Below, in pieces: positions 1-10,280 of a stretch of 64,000 nucleotides of DNA (within the stretch, counting starts at the first letter, position 1; each line of letters starts with the position of its first letter). The DNA is from Ignavibacteriaceae bacterium (GTDB lineage Bacteria; Bacteroidota; Ignavibacteria; Ignavibacteriales; Ignavibacteriaceae). The notes below the pieces were generated by a model. The model was not told where the DNA came from. It saw only the letters and a program-made list of their open reading frames with translations, and did not search any database. The stretch is from NCBI GenBank assembly GCA_008933765.1, contig WBUK01000001.1:62001-126000 (forward strand). Direction: 5' to 3'. The translations under genes and the position numbers were made by a program.

Positions 1-20
1 ACCGATGAAAAAATTAAAGG

Positions 21-2099
21 TTACTTCTCCATCTTAAAAAACAATTCTTTTGCCGTGGGGACGGGCAGTTCGCACACAGAATTGCTGCACAAATAGAAGA
101 AACAACCCGTATCACCGGTATTCATTCCTTTTGTGAAAGGAGCAAAATTTTCCAGTTTTTCAGAGTTGGCGCTATCTTTCAGCAACACGGCAACATTGGT
201 GTAAGCAGGTTTGGTAAGTTCAACCAAGGCGGCTTTTATCTCTTTGTTATCCCGTTCACCAACAATAACCAATTCATAAGCCGGATATAATAACGGCTCT
301 AATGCAGCTAAAAAGAATGAGTGTGCGTGCGGGATTTTCTCCACACTCGGGTAAAATGCCCGAATAAGTTTCTCTGCCGCTTTCAAGTAATCGGTCTTAC
401 CGGTATAATGATACAGTGTAATTAAAACCCTCAACATAACGGAATTTCCCGATGGCATTGCACCGTCGTAAACATCCTTCCATCGGGCGGGTAAATCTTC
501 ATCGTGGTGCGGAGTTAGATAAAACCCACCGGCATCATCAGCGAATGAGTTAAGCAGTACTTCAACATATTCAATCGTTAAACGAAGGTAATCGGAGTTA
601 AATGTGGCTTTGTAAAGCTCAATCAGACCAAGTGAGTAAAAAGCGTAATCATCCAAAAAACCTTCAATTCCCGCTTCACCCTCTCGGAACCGGTGCAATA
701 ACCGCCGGTTATCTTTCAGATGTTTTTCAATAAATTCGGAAATCCCGGCGGCGGTGTTAATATATTCCGGATTTTTTGCATATCTGCCTGCCCGTGCAAG
801 TGCGGCAATAAGCAGACCGTTCCAGTCAGTCAGAATTTTATCATCCAAATGTGGGTGTATTCGGCTTTTTCTTCTTTCGAACAAAATACCTTTGAAATAA
901 TTCGCCCTGGCTTCAAGTGTATCTTTGTTGGTGTTCAGCTTTTCAGCCATAATATCCAACGGCTCCGGCAAATATATCACATTTTCACCCGTGAAACCTC
1001 CCTTTATTCTGTCAATAAAGTTGCCGTGCTCTTCAACCGGAAAAATCGAACGAAATTCCTCGAACTCATCGCCAAGCAATTCATACAGTTCGGCGTACGA
1101 CCAGATGTAAAATTTTCCTTCTTCGCCGTCGCTGTCAGCATCTTCAGCACTGTAAAAACCCCCGGCCGGTGAGCGCAACACACTCGTTAGATATCTGTAA
1201 ATACTCTGAATGACTTCTGAATAGAACCTGTTTCCCGTAATTTTCATCGCCTCGGCGTAGGCGTAAATCATCGTCGCCTGATCGTAAAGCATCTTTTCGA
1301 AGTGTGGCAAACGCCACTCTTCATCTGTTGAATAGCGATGGAACCCGTTGCCAAGATGATCGTAAATACCACCCAGACGCATCGAAATAAGCGTAACTTC
1401 AGCCATTTCAAGCGCTTTTGGTTCACCGGTAAGGATGTAATAATGAAGGAGAAACATTAAATTATGAGGTGAGGGGAACTTCGGTGATGTTCCAAAACCA
1501 CCGTGATCGGGGTCGTATCTCTCTTTAAACTCGTTGAAGGCTTTCTCTAAAAGGTCGGTGGTGATCTCAGGAAGCGTGCTACTCCGCGGATGATCTTTCA
1601 GTTCCCGTATAAGATGTGCTGCCGATTCATTTATATCATCGCGCTTTTCATGCCAAAGCTTCTTAACCCGAGTGAGCAGTTCAATTATTCCCAAACGACC
1701 GTGTGCTGTCTCTCTTGGGAAATAAGTACCTGCAAAAAACGGCTTCTTATCCGGCTTAAGCAACACGGTTAGGGGCCAGCCGCCACTTCCCGTTAATATC
1801 TGACAGGCTGCCATGTAAACAGCATCAATATCGGGGCGCTCTTCTCTGTCAACCTTAATTGATACGAAATTTTCGTTCAACAGACCAGCCACTTCTGCCT
1901 CTTCGAACGATTCTTCCTCCATTACATGGCACCAGTGGCATGTTGAGTAACCTATCGAAAGAAAAATCGGCTTATCTTCTTTTTCGGCTTTCTTAAAAGC
2001 CTCTTCTCCCCATGGGTACCAATCTACCGGATTGTGCGCATGTTGCAACAAATAAGGGCTTTTTTCGTTTATCAGTCTGTTGGTATTTATTTTTTTCAT
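21..2099 (-). CDS. Thioredoxin domain-containing protein, DUF255 (YyaL/SPATA20-like)
   Basis: The 692-residue product matches the YyaL family: an N-terminal thioredoxin-like DUF255 domain (about residues 5-165) followed by a long alpha/alpha-toroid region resembling six-hairpin glycosidases. The redox motif Cys54-His-Trp-Cys57 is visible within CHWCHVM, and the N-terminal [13 protein letters not shown] block is typical of the family. Full length for the family, with no signal peptide, so probably cytoplasmic. The biochemical role of the family is not settled; a thiol redox or carbohydrate-related function is inferred from the folds only. The start ATG lies in an AT-rich leader with no convincing Shine-Dalgarno sequence. 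It is the last gene of a leftward run, 226 bases downstream of a sensor kinase gene, so it may have its own promoter. Confidence 0.9.
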   Translation of the reverse strand: MKKINTNRLINEKSPYLLQHAHNPVDWYPWGEEAFKKAEKEDKPIFLSIGYSTCHWCHVMEEESFEEAEVAGLLNENFVSIKVDREERPDIDAVYMAACQILTGSGGWPLTVLLKPDKKPFFAGTYFPRETAHGRLGIIELLTRVKKLWHEKRDDINESAAHLIRELKDHPRSSTLPEITTDLLEKAFNEFKERYDPDHGGFGTSPKFPSPHNLMFLLHYYILTGEPKALEMAEVTLISMRLGGIYDHLGNGFHRYSTDEEWRLPHFEKMLYDQATMIYAYAEAMKITGNRFYSEVIQSIYRYLTSVLRSPAGGFYSAEDADSDGEEGKFYIWSYAELYELLGDEFEEFRSIFPVEEHGNFIDRIKGGFTGENVIYLPEPLDIMAEKLNTNKDTLEARANYFKGILFERRKSRIHPHLDDKILTDWNGLLIAALARAGRYAKNPEYINTAAGISEFIEKHLKDNRRLLHRFREGEAGIEGFLDDYAFYSLGLIELYKATFNSDYLRLTIEYVEVLLNSFADDAGGFYLTPHHDEDLPARWKDVYDGAMPSGNSVMLRVLITLYHYTGKTDYLKAAEKLIRAFYPSVEKIPHAHSFFLAALEPLLYPAYELVIVGERDNKEIKAALVELTKPAYTNVAVLLKDSANSEKLENFAPFTKGMNTGDTGCFFYLCSNSVCELPVPTAKELFFKMEK

Positions 2100-2325
2100 T
2101 TCTAATTTATCATTCGTAGCAGATTTTGGCTTAATCTGTCAATTTGGCTTCTTGTTTTATTTGTTGAAATTACCCGAGGCGCTCTTTTTGAAACTTAATT
2201 CTGTAATCGTAACTATCCGGAAAGTAACAAGTTTAGTTTATTTCGTAAACTTATCTCACTAAAAACTCAAAAGTTTCGATTCGACTTAATTCAACCGACT
2301 GAGTCAAAAAACAGAAAGCTAAAAA

Positions 2326-3975
2326 TTAATCTGTACCATGTTTTTCAGGTGAATAAAGCGGAATAGTGAAAGAGAATGTTGAACCCTCGCCCTCTATACT
2401 TTCAACCGTTAAAGTTCCGCCGTGTCTTTTTACAAATTCGTTACACAAAATGAACCCCAGACCTGTCCCCTTTTCATTTTCCGTGCTTAATTTGGTCATC
2501 AGCACATTTACATCGTAAAGTTTTTCTATTGTCTCCGGTGACATCCCAACGCCTGAGTCACTAACCGTGAACCTGAAAAACTCTCCTTCCTTTTCACCTG
2601 AAACTATTATACTGCCATCTTTCGGTGTAAATTTTACCGCATTCGATATCAAATTTCGTAAAATTGTCTCTAACATCGACTTATCAGCGTAAACATCAAT
2701 GTTTTCTTCAATTTCGGTTAAATATTCCAAGTTTTTCTGATAGGTAGTCGGCACCAGTACATTGTTAATATTAAACATCAAACGATCAACATTAACTTTT
2801 GTCGGAGAAAACTCCAATCGGTCTGATTGAATTCTCGACCAATCCAACAGATTATTCAGAAGTTCCAAAATTGCTTTTGAAGCAGAGTTGATTCGCCCTG
2901 CAAAATCTATAATGTCGTCCCGTGTTAGTTCATCAATATCATTCACCAAAAATTCCGAAAACCCAAGTATTCCGGTGAAAGGACTTTTCAAATCGTGTGC
3001 TAAAATAGAAAAGAAATTGTCTTTCGTTTTATTGGCTTCCATCAATTTTTGACGGCTTATCTCAAGGTCCTTTTCAATTTTTATTCGCTCGGTAATATCA
3101 GTTAATGCGCCATATAGCACCAACCTATCCCCTTCCTTACGAATCGTGTTACTCGTTTGGAACCAATGAATTGCACGGTTACGGTCGTACAATCGAACGG
3201 TTACTGTAAATATTTTTCCTCGTATAATCTCAAGCACCATCGATTTGAATTTCGCAATATCGTCTTGGTGCATAAGAAAATAGACATTTTTCCCAATTAA
3301 AGATTCCGGATCATATCCATACCTGCGAACCGAAGGACTGACATAAAGAATATTACCTTTTCGATCAACGGCATAGACCATCTCGTTCAAATTTTCTATG
3401 AGAGCCTGATACTTATCTTCACTCGTTTTTAAGGTATCTTCTCTCTTTTTCAACTCGATGGCTAATCCAATTTGATTGGATACAAAATTCAGAACATCAA
3501 CATCCAATTGATCGTAATTGCGGGTTTCGGCGTCGTACCTTTGAACGACTATCACACCGATAACTTCCCCGGCAGAGTTCTTCAACGGAACACCAAGCCA
3601 CTCCTCCGAGTCACCTCCGACAAGCATAAGTTCCTCGTAACCGGGTTCCGATTCATCCATTCCTTTGAAAAAATGAACTGTATCTCCCTTCATTATCACC
3701 ATCGAAGTAAGGGTGGTGCCGTCAATAGCCATTTCCGGCAAAATGGTTTTACCATCAGGTGAATCAACCTCATCAACAAAATACGGGAAAGAGATAGTGT
3801 TCTGCTCACTATTCACCGTCGCAATGTAAAAATTTTTAGCGGGCATCAGTTCATCAATCACTTCATGAATCTTTTTGTAGAGTTCAGCAAGATCTTGCGA
3901 ATTATGTGTTGCGATTGAAATTTTCAGCGTCGCCGCCCTAAGCGTTTCAAAACGCTCAGCTGGAATTTCTTTCAT
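2326..3975 (-). CDS. GAF-PAS sensor histidine kinase
   Basis: A 549-residue soluble histidine kinase. Domains in order: GAF (about 40-175), PAS (about 185-300), HisKA dimerisation domain with the phospho-acceptor His in ILAHDLKSP, and a C-terminal HATPase_c domain with N-box (NLISNAVKFTP), G1 (DSGVGMSPE) and G2 (GTGLGF). No transmembrane segment or signal peptide is visible, so it should sense a cytoplasmic signal through GAF or PAS. No cognate response regulator is adjacent, making it an orphan kinase. It starts 7 bases after the typA stop codon, so the two are very likely co-transcribed. The ligand cannot be read from the sequence. Confidence 0.93.
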   Translation of the reverse strand: MKEIPAERFETLRAATLKISIATHNSQDLAELYKKIHEVIDELMPAKNFYIATVNSEQNTISFPYFVDEVDSPDGKTILPEMAIDGTTLTSMVIMKGDTVHFFKGMDESEPGYEELMLVGGDSEEWLGVPLKNSAGEVIGVIVVQRYDAETRNYDQLDVDVLNFVSNQIGLAIELKKREDTLKTSEDKYQALIENLNEMVYAVDRKGNILYVSPSVRRYGYDPESLIGKNVYFLMHQDDIAKFKSMVLEIIRGKIFTVTVRLYDRNRAIHWFQTSNTIRKEGDRLVLYGALTDITERIKIEKDLEISRQKLMEANKTKDNFFSILAHDLKSPFTGILGFSEFLVNDIDELTRDDIIDFAGRINSASKAILELLNNLLDWSRIQSDRLEFSPTKVNVDRLMFNINNVLVPTTYQKNLEYLTEIEENIDVYADKSMLETILRNLISNAVKFTPKDGSIIVSGEKEGEFFRFTVSDSGVGMSPETIEKLYDVNVLMTKLSTENEKGTGLGFILCNEFVKRHGGTLTVESIEGEGSTFSFTIPLYSPEKHGTD

Positions 3976-3982
3976 CCCGAAC

Positions 3983-5833
3983 CTAATTTATTTCCTGTGT
4001 GTTTTCTTTCTCTAACTGTCTTTGAGCCAATTTTGCGTTTTTTCGGTCCATATCGGTTAAATATCTTTTCCTAATCCTTAACGACGAAGGCGTAATCTCA
4101 ACAAATTCATCATCTGTTATCCATTCCAAAGCTTGTTCAAGCGACATAACCCTTGCCGGTTCAAGGCGAATGGCATCATCAGCACCCGCTGCCCGGAAAT
4201 TAGTCAATTGCTTTGCCCGGGTTACATTTACCGGCATATCTAAATCACGGGAGTTTTCTCCAACAACCATTCCTTCATACACTTTCGTACCGGGCTCTAT
4301 AAAGAAAACCGACCTTTCCTGAAGTTTATTAATCGCATAAGCCGTTGCAACTCCACTTTCCATACACACTAACGCTCCGCGTGTTCTGTGTTGTATTTCC
4401 CCTTTATATGGTTCGTAAGAGTGGAAATTATGGTGTAATATTCCTTCACCTCGCGTATCAGTCATAAACTCACCGCGGTAGCCTATAAGCCCTCGGGAAG
4501 GAATAAAAAACTCGAGCCTTGTGTTTTCGTTAAAAGGAATCATATTCCTCAGTTCAGCTTTTCTTTTGCCAAGTTTTTCGATTACAGTTCCCACAAACTC
4601 TTCCGGAACATCAATTATTACCTGTTCCATCGGCTCACTGACTACTCCCAAAATCTTTCTGAGTATCACTTCGGGTCGGCTTACCTGAATTTCATACCCT
4701 TCACGCCTCATATTTTCGATCAAAATCGAAAGATGTAACTCGCCCCTGCCGCTAACTTTGAATATATCGGGAGAATCCGTCATCTCAACGCGCAAACCAA
4801 CATTTGATTTCAACTCTCTGGAAAGCCTCTCGCTGATGTTCCGTGTGGTTACATATTTCCCCTCCTGACCTGCAAACGGTGAATTGTTCACCATGAAATT
4901 CATCGTTATTCTTGGCTCCTCAACAGCCGGTGAATCGATCGCCTCAACTTTATCAGGGCTGCAAAGCGTATCACCAATATCCAAATCTTCCAAGCCCGCA
5001 ATGGCAACTATATCACCTGAAGCAGCACTTTCAACTTCTTTTCTTTTAATATTCTCGAACTCGTAAAGCCTTGTAACTTTTGCGTTTTGCTTTCTTCCGT
5101 CACGGGTTAACAGAACTATTGGGTCACCTACTTTTACGCTGCCGTAGTGAATTTTTCCAATTCCTATCCTGCCAAGATAATCATTATAATCGATTGCAGA
5201 AATTAACATGCCAAAAGGTGCTTCTCTTTCCGCTTCGGGAACCGGTATCCTCTCCAACATCAGGTCTAACAGTGGCTCCAACGAATTAGATTCATCCTCT
5301 AACTCTAATTTTGCAATCCCCTGTTTTGCAATAGCGTAAACATACGCAAAATTTAGCTGTTCATCACTCGCACCAAGCGCAACAAACAGATCAAAAATTT
5401 CATTCAGCACTTCATCCGGGCGGGCGTCTTTTCTGTCAATTTTATTAATTACCACAACCGGACGCAATCCCAACTCCAACGATTTTTTCAGCACAAATTT
5501 TGTCTGCGGTAAAGGTCCTTCCGAAGCGTCCACCAATAAAAGTACCCCATCGACCATTCTCAGCGTTCTTTCGACTTCGCCGCCGAAATCAGCGTGCCCG
5601 GGAGTATCAATAACATTTATCTTATGACCCTTATAAAACACACTCAGGTTTTTTGCAAGAATGGTAATCCCCCTTTCCCGCTCGATGTCGTTAGAATCCA
5701 TCACCCTTTTTTGAATATTTTGATTATCCCTGAAAGCCCCTGTTTGTTTTAAAATATGATCTACCAGCGTTGTCTTTCCATGATCCACATGTGCAATAAT
5801 TGCAAGGTTGCGTATCTTGTCAAGTTCGTACAA
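3983..5833 (-). CDS. typA: Ribosome-associated translational GTPase TypA/BipA
   Basis: The 616-residue product is a translational GTPase of the TypA/BipA family, which binds the 70S ribosome and supports ribosome assembly and stress adaptation. G1 (AHVDHGKTTLVDHIL), the switch II motif DTPGHADFGGEV and G4 (NKIDR) are intact. The EF-Tu-like domain II, the EF-G-like domains III and V and the BipA-specific C-terminal domain follow at the expected spacing (SRGLIGYRGEFMTDTRGEG lies near residue 445). Length is standard. The start codon is 14 bases after the ychF stop codon, and the downstream histidine kinase begins 7 bases after its own stop, so ychF-typA-kinase looks like one transcription unit. 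Confidence 0.97.
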   Translation of the reverse strand: MYELDKIRNLAIIAHVDHGKTTLVDHILKQTGAFRDNQNIQKRVMDSNDIERERGITILAKNLSVFYKGHKINVIDTPGHADFGGEVERTLRMVDGVLLLVDASEGPLPQTKFVLKKSLELGLRPVVVINKIDRKDARPDEVLNEIFDLFVALGASDEQLNFAYVYAIAKQGIAKLELEDESNSLEPLLDLMLERIPVPEAEREAPFGMLISAIDYNDYLGRIGIGKIHYGSVKVGDPIVLLTRDGRKQNAKVTRLYEFENIKRKEVESAASGDIVAIAGLEDLDIGDTLCSPDKVEAIDSPAVEEPRITMNFMVNNSPFAGQEGKYVTTRNISERLSRELKSNVGLRVEMTDSPDIFKVSGRGELHLSILIENMRREGYEIQVSRPEVILRKILGVVSEPMEQVIIDVPEEFVGTVIEKLGKRKAELRNMIPFNENTRLEFFIPSRGLIGYRGEFMTDTRGEGILHHNFHSYEPYKGEIQHRTRGALVCMESGVATAYAINKLQERSVFFIEPGTKVYEGMVVGENSRDLDMPVNVTRAKQLTNFRAAGADDAIRLEPARVMSLEQALEWITDDEFVEITPSSLRIRKRYLTDMDRKNAKLAQRQLEKENTQEIN

Positions 5834-5847
5834 ATTCGTCTCCTGTT

Positions 5848-6912
5848 TTAACTGTGTCTTATGTTCAAAATGTCACCATCCTTTACGATGTATTCTTTTC
5901 CTTCGAGCCTCCACACACCTGCATCCTTGCACTTAGCGAAAGAGCCGTGCGTTATATAGTCAGTATAATGAACTACTTCAGCGCGAATGAATCGGTTGAA
6001 AAAGTCTGTGTGAATAACTCCCGCCGATTGCTGTGCGGTATAACCCTTCTTTATAGTCCACGCCCGGCACTCATCCTCACCAACCGTAAAGAATGATTGC
6101 AACCCAAGCAACTCGTAAGATGTTCTTAAAATTCTTGTCAGAGCAGAATCAGTTATGCCAAGATCTTCTTTGAAGGCTTCTGCCTCTTCTTCGCTCAGTT
6201 GCGCAAGCTCCATTTCAAATTGTGCGAAAAACGGAACCGTTTCCTTTTCAAATGTGGGGAATCTGTCGCTTACTTTTTTAAGAATTGCCGGTACTTCATC
6301 CTTTGACCCATCCGAAAAATTTATACCGATAATCATCGGTTTCATACTCAGGAACTGATAACCACTTAAAAGTTTAAGGTCGTTCTCTTCAATAATCAAG
6401 GTTCTGAGTGGTTTTTCATCTTCTAAGTGGGCTTTGAAAGTTTCAAATATTTTTAGCTCTCTTAATAAATTATCCGACCTGTTTTTCAAAATTTCTTTGT
6501 TTAATTTTTCGATTCTGTTTTCTACCATAGTCAGATCGGCAAGAAGAAATTCCGTCTCTAAAAACTCGATGTCGGCAACAGGATCAATCTTGTTTTCAGG
6601 GTGTGGCACGGTGTCGTTCTCAAACTCTCTGACCACATGAAGCAGCAGATCGTTATTTTTCACCTTATTCAAGAAATCGGAAGTGATTTTCATTTTCCCA
6701 TCGTCACCCACCTGTAAACCGGGAATATCCACCACTTCTAAAGTTGCATGAACTTCCTTTTTCGGATTAAAAAGCTCAGTTAGTTTGTTAAGTCTTTCGT
6801 CGGGTACTTTCACCACTGCTCTGTTAGATTCAACACCCGAAGAGCCCTCAGCGAGAGTTTTGAACAGGGTTGTTTTCCCCGAATTTTGCAACCCGATCAA
6901 GCCTATTTGCAT
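5848..6912 (-). CDS. ychF: Ribosome-binding ATPase YchF (Obg-related)
   Basis: A 354-residue member of the YchF/Ola1 family, P-loop NTPases that prefer ATP and bind ribosomes. The P-loop is GLQNSGKTTLF, where the more usual form in the family is GxPNVGKST. The switch region DIPGLQVGDDGKMK, a central helical coiled-coil region (about 130-200) and a C-terminal TGS-like domain (FFTVGEDECRAW to the end) are visible. The Asn-Ser-Gly-Lys-Thr-Thr P-loop variant and the slightly short length suggest a lineage-specific form, but the overall assignment is secure. It is first in the ychF-typA-kinase run and divergent from glgC, so the roughly 180 bases before glgC should hold promoters in both directions. 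Confidence 0.92.
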   Translation of the reverse strand: MQIGLIGLQNSGKTTLFKTLAEGSSGVESNRAVVKVPDERLNKLTELFNPKKEVHATLEVVDIPGLQVGDDGKMKITSDFLNKVKNNDLLLHVVREFENDTVPHPENKIDPVADIEFLETEFLLADLTMVENRIEKLNKEILKNRSDNLLRELKIFETFKAHLEDEKPLRTLIIEENDLKLLSGYQFLSMKPMIIGINFSDGSKDEVPAILKKVSDRFPTFEKETVPFFAQFEMELAQLSEEEAEAFKEDLGITDSALTRILRTSYELLGLQSFFTVGEDECRAWTIKKGYTAQQSAGVIHTDFFNRFIRAEVVHYTDYITHGSFAKCKDAGVWRLEGKEYIVKDGDILNIRHS

Positions 6913-7095
6913 CTGTAAATTTTTCCTTCCGGTATGCCGTTTTCACTTGAAAAACGATTAATTCGAATAAAAAAAAAGTTATCTTGTAAATTTACAAAAA
7001 AAATACAGCCCGTAGGTGTGAAAAATGCTTTATTGATTCAAAAATCTTTATTATATTGCCCCCTTATAATGTTAATTAATAGAAGAGATACATAC

Positions 7096-8334
7096 ATGGT
7101 TCCGGGAGCATCAATATTACGGGATACAATAACTATGATACTTGCGGGTGGAGTTGGGCAAAGGCTCTTTCCGCTTACTGCGTACAGAAGCAAACCTGCC
7201 GTTCCTTTCGGCGGTAAATACAGGATAATTGACTTTGCTCTTTCTAACTGCCTGAACTCCGGCTTGAGAAAGATTTATATCCTTGTGCAATACAAATCTG
7301 ACTCGCTAAACCAGCACATCTACGAAGCCTGGAGCATTTTCAATCCGGAGCTTGGGGAGTTTATTTACTCCGTACCACCTCAAAAGAAAATGAACAGCGA
7401 CTGGTACCTCGGCACTTCCAACGCTATCTACCAAAACATGAACCTGTTCCATGGCGAAAAAAAGAGCAAATGGATTCTGATACTCAGCGGCGACCATATT
7501 TACAAAATGGACTACCTGAAGCAGATCCTCTTCCACAACGATGTTAAAGCAGACCTCTCTCTTTCCTGCATGCCCGTGCCTACCGAAGAAGCTGACAGGT
7601 TCGGTATTGTGGAAGCTGATGAAAATTCGAAAGTGATTAATTTCATCGAAAAACCCGCAAACCCGCCCGAAATACCCGGAAACCCGGGATACTCCTATGT
7701 TAATATGGGCATTTATGTCTTTAACTCTAGCCTGCTGCGAGAAGTGTTGGTTGAAATGGAGTCCAAAAATATGCCTAATAACGACTTTGGGCAGGAAGTT
7801 ATTCCATACATGATTCAACAGGGCTTGAATGTGGTGGCTTACCCATTTGTCGATGAAAATAAAAAGAATAAACCATACTGGAAAGACATCGGAACTATCG
7901 AAAGCTATTACGAAGCAAGTATGGACCTGATTAATGTTGTGCCGGAGTTTAACCTTTATGACCTCGAGTGGCCCCTAAGGACTTATCAATACCAGTTTCC
8001 CCCGGCAAAAACCGTTTCACACTGGGGAGAAAGAATTGGCAGAACCCTTAACTCTATGATCTGCGACGGCACAATCGTTTCCGGTGGTTTGATTGAAAGG
8101 TCAATCGTGGGCGCTAATGTCAGAGTTAACTCATATTCCTATGTTACCGATTCAATTATTATGAACAACTGCAACATTGGCAGAAATGTTAAAATCAGAA
8201 GAGCAATCATCGATAAAAATGTGCATATTCCACCGGGAACGGAAATTGGGTTTGACTTGGAAAAAGATAAGCAACGCTTCACTGTAACGGAAACAGGCAT
8301 AGTTGTTATACCTAAAAACTATGTTTTTGCGTGA
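7096..8334 (+). CDS. glgC: Glucose-1-phosphate adenylyltransferase
   Basis: ADP-glucose pyrophosphorylase makes ADP-glucose from ATP and glucose-1-phosphate for glycogen synthesis. The signature block GGVGQRLFPLT...SKPAVPFGGKYRIIDF opens the protein, followed by the sugar-binding GDHIYKMDY region and C-terminal left-handed beta-helix repeats (SIVGANVRVNSYSYVTDSII). The frame is open upstream to 6934, but that extension is AT-rich, Lys-rich and outside the family. I chose the ATG at 7096, giving 412 residues, the usual length; an in-frame ATG at 7069 is a second option. A TATAAT-like hexamer lies at 7065-7070, but I see no clear partner box. Other glg genes are not in the window. Confidence 0.95.
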   Translation: MVPGASILRDTITMILAGGVGQRLFPLTAYRSKPAVPFGGKYRIIDFALSNCLNSGLRKIYILVQYKSDSLNQHIYEAWSIFNPELGEFIYSVPPQKKMNSDWYLGTSNAIYQNMNLFHGEKKSKWILILSGDHIYKMDYLKQILFHNDVKADLSLSCMPVPTEEADRFGIVEADENSKVINFIEKPANPPEIPGNPGYSYVNMGIYVFNSSLLREVLVEMESKNMPNNDFGQEVIPYMIQQGLNVVAYPFVDENKKNKPYWKDIGTIESYYEASMDLINVVPEFNLYDLEWPLRTYQYQFPPAKTVSHWGERIGRTLNSMICDGTIVSGGLIERSIVGANVRVNSYSYVTDSIIMNNCNIGRNVKIRRAIIDKNVHIPPGTEIGFDLEKDKQRFTVTETGIVVIPKNYVFA

Positions 8335-8440
8335 CTTAGCGCAATTTATTAAAGTAAAACAGGTAATCGCCTTACTTAAATGCTTATTTTTTAATTTTTT
8401 CTTTTTAATCATCGGTTCATTTTATTATATTTACGGGATA

Positions 8441-8448
8441 TATATTTG
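8441..8448 (+). promoter_or_regulatory. Putative -7 element upstream of uvrC
   Basis: TATATTTG matches the Bacteroidota -7 consensus TAnnTTTG exactly and ends 11 bases before the uvrC ATG. No perfect -33 TTG is present; TTC at 8416-8418 is the nearest candidate at 22 bases. If it is used, the transcript would have a leader of only a few bases, consistent with the absence of a Shine-Dalgarno sequence before uvrC. Confidence 0.35.
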
Positions 8449-8459
8449 ATAAAAAAATT

Positions 8460-10280
8460 ATGAAAGATTCTTTAGAAACAACGCTTAAGAATTTACCTGA
8501 TAACCCCGGGATTTATCAGTTCAAGGATAGTTCCGGCAAGGTTTTATATGTGGGTAAGGCTAAGAACCTGAAGAACAGGGTTAGATCATATTTCTCGGGT
8601 AAAAGCCCAAGCGCAAGAATTGATCTGATGGTTTCTAAAGCTGTAGATATCGAATTTATCATCACCACGAGTGAAATTGAAGCCCTCGTTCTCGAAAATA
8701 ATCTGATTAAAAAGCTTAAACCGAGATATAATGTTAACCTTAAAGATGATAAATCATATCCTTTCATTAAGGTAACTAATGAAGAGTTTCCCGGAATTTT
8801 CCCAACACGAAAAATAATTAAAGACGGCGGCAAATATTACGGCCCCTATACCGATGTAAAAAGTATGCGTGCCGCTCTTCGCCTGATCACTCAAATTTTT
8901 AAAATCAGAAGTTGCAAACTCCCCTTAACTGTGGATACTATTGCACAGGGGAAATATAAAGTTTGTCTTGACTATTACATCAACAAGTGCGATGCACCCT
9001 GTGTTGGTTATCAGTCGAAGGAAGACTATAACCGGATGGTGAACCAGGTTACAAAACTGATTAGCGGTAAAACCGAAGAACTGCTGAAAGAGTTTAAAAC
9101 TCTGATGAACGACGCTGCCGCAGAGCTTAATTTCGAAAAAGCCGCGGAATACCGTGATAAGATTGAGAAAGTGCAGGCTTTTTCTGAAAAACAAAGAATT
9201 GTCAGCAACGATAATGCCGACCGTGATATAATCGCTATTGCGTGTGAAGCAAAAGATGCCGCCTGTTCTGTTCTGAATATTCGTGCCGGTAAGCTAATCG
9301 GTAAAAAAGAGTTTCACTTGGTTAATCACTCGGAGGATGACCTCCCGGCGGTTTACTCCGCTTTTATTAAACAATTTTACACCGATTTTATCGATATTCC
9401 CGCTGAATTAGTTGCTGAAGTTGAACCGACAGAGTCGGCAGAAATTGCGGAACTTTTGCAGTTCAGAACGGGTAAGAAGATTAAGATAACCGTTCCTAAG
9501 AGGGGCGACTTGAAATCGTTGGTGGAGATGAGCCGTGAAAATGCAGCACTTCAACTGAAAGAAATTCAGCTGCAAAAAGTGAAAAAAGAGGGGAACATCC
9601 CCTACACACTTGCTGCGCTGCAAAGAGACCTCTACCTGCGGAAAATTCCGCGACACATCGAGTGTTTCGATATCTCTAACCTTCAGGGAACTGATTCAGT
9701 CGCAAGTATGGTTGTATTTGTTGACGGTAAACCAAAAAAATCGCTTTACAGAAAATTTACAATTAAAACTGTTACCGGTCCTGATGATTTTGCAAGCATG
9801 GAAGAAGTGATTACTCGCCGTTATAGCCGCCTGCTGGAAGAAAAACAGCCACTGCCCGATTTGATTATGGTGGATGGCGGTAAAGGACAGCTTTCAACCG
9901 CTGTTTATGCGCTAAGGCTACTCGGAATAAAAAATTTTGAAATTATCGGGCTCGCTAAAAGATTGGAAGAAGTGTTCATTCCAAAAAGTTCGGAAGCCAT
10001 TTTGATACCAAAAACTTCATCTGCTTTGAAACTTTTGCAACAAATAAGAGATGAAGCACATCGTTTTGCAATAACTTTTCATAGATTAAAGAGAAGCAAA
10101 AGAACTTTTACGACACAACTGCTAGAAATTAAAGGAATAGGTGACAAAATCGCCCTAAAACTGCTTTCGGAACTCGGCAGTGTGAAAGAAGTGCAAAATG
10201 CCTCCATAGAGACTCTTACCTCGCTCATTGGAGAGAAAAAAGCAATGATCGTCTATAATTATTTTCGTGGTGTAGCATGA
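8460..10280 (+). CDS. uvrC: Excinuclease ABC subunit C
   Basis: UvrC makes the dual incisions in nucleotide excision repair together with UvrA and UvrB. The 606-residue protein has the N-terminal GIY-YIG nuclease domain (NPGIYQFKDSSGKVLYVGKA, about residues 15-95), a UVR motif that contacts UvrB (about 205-240), the RNase H-like endonuclease domain with DISNLQGTDSVASMVVF and MVDGGKGQL, and C-terminal helix-hairpin-helix repeats (LLEIKGIGDKIALKLL). Length is normal. The stop codon overlaps the start of the following L,D-transpeptidase by 4 bases (ATGA), so translation is probably coupled. No Shine-Dalgarno sequence is seen. Confidence 0.97.
   Translation: MKDSLETTLKNLPDNPGIYQFKDSSGKVLYVGKAKNLKNRVRSYFSGKSPSARIDLMVSKAVDIEFIITTSEIEALVLENNLIKKLKPRYNVNLKDDKSYPFIKVTNEEFPGIFPTRKIIKDGGKYYGPYTDVKSMRAALRLITQIFKIRSCKLPLTVDTIAQGKYKVCLDYYINKCDAPCVGYQSKEDYNRMVNQVTKLISGKTEELLKEFKTLMNDAAAELNFEKAAEYRDKIEKVQAFSEKQRIVSNDNADRDIIAIACEAKDAACSVLNIRAGKLIGKKEFHLVNHSEDDLPAVYSAFIKQFYTDFIDIPAELVAEVEPTESAEIAELLQFRTGKKIKITVPKRGDLKSLVEMSRENAALQLKEIQLQKVKKEGNIPYTLAALQRDLYLRKIPRHIECFDISNLQGTDSVASMVVFVDGKPKKSLYRKFTIKTVTGPDDFASMEEVITRRYSRLLEEKQPLPDLIMVDGGKGQLSTAVYALRLLGIKNFEIIGLAKRLEEVFIPKSSEAILIPKTSSALKLLQQIRDEAHRFAITFHRLKRSKRTFTTQLLEIKGIGDKIALKLLSELGSVKEVQNASIETLTSLIGEKKAMIVYNYFRGVA

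Noticed and set aside
6934..7095. N-terminal extension of glgC
   Set aside because: The extra 54 codons are AT-rich and unlike any glgC product; the ATG at 7096 gives the normal length.
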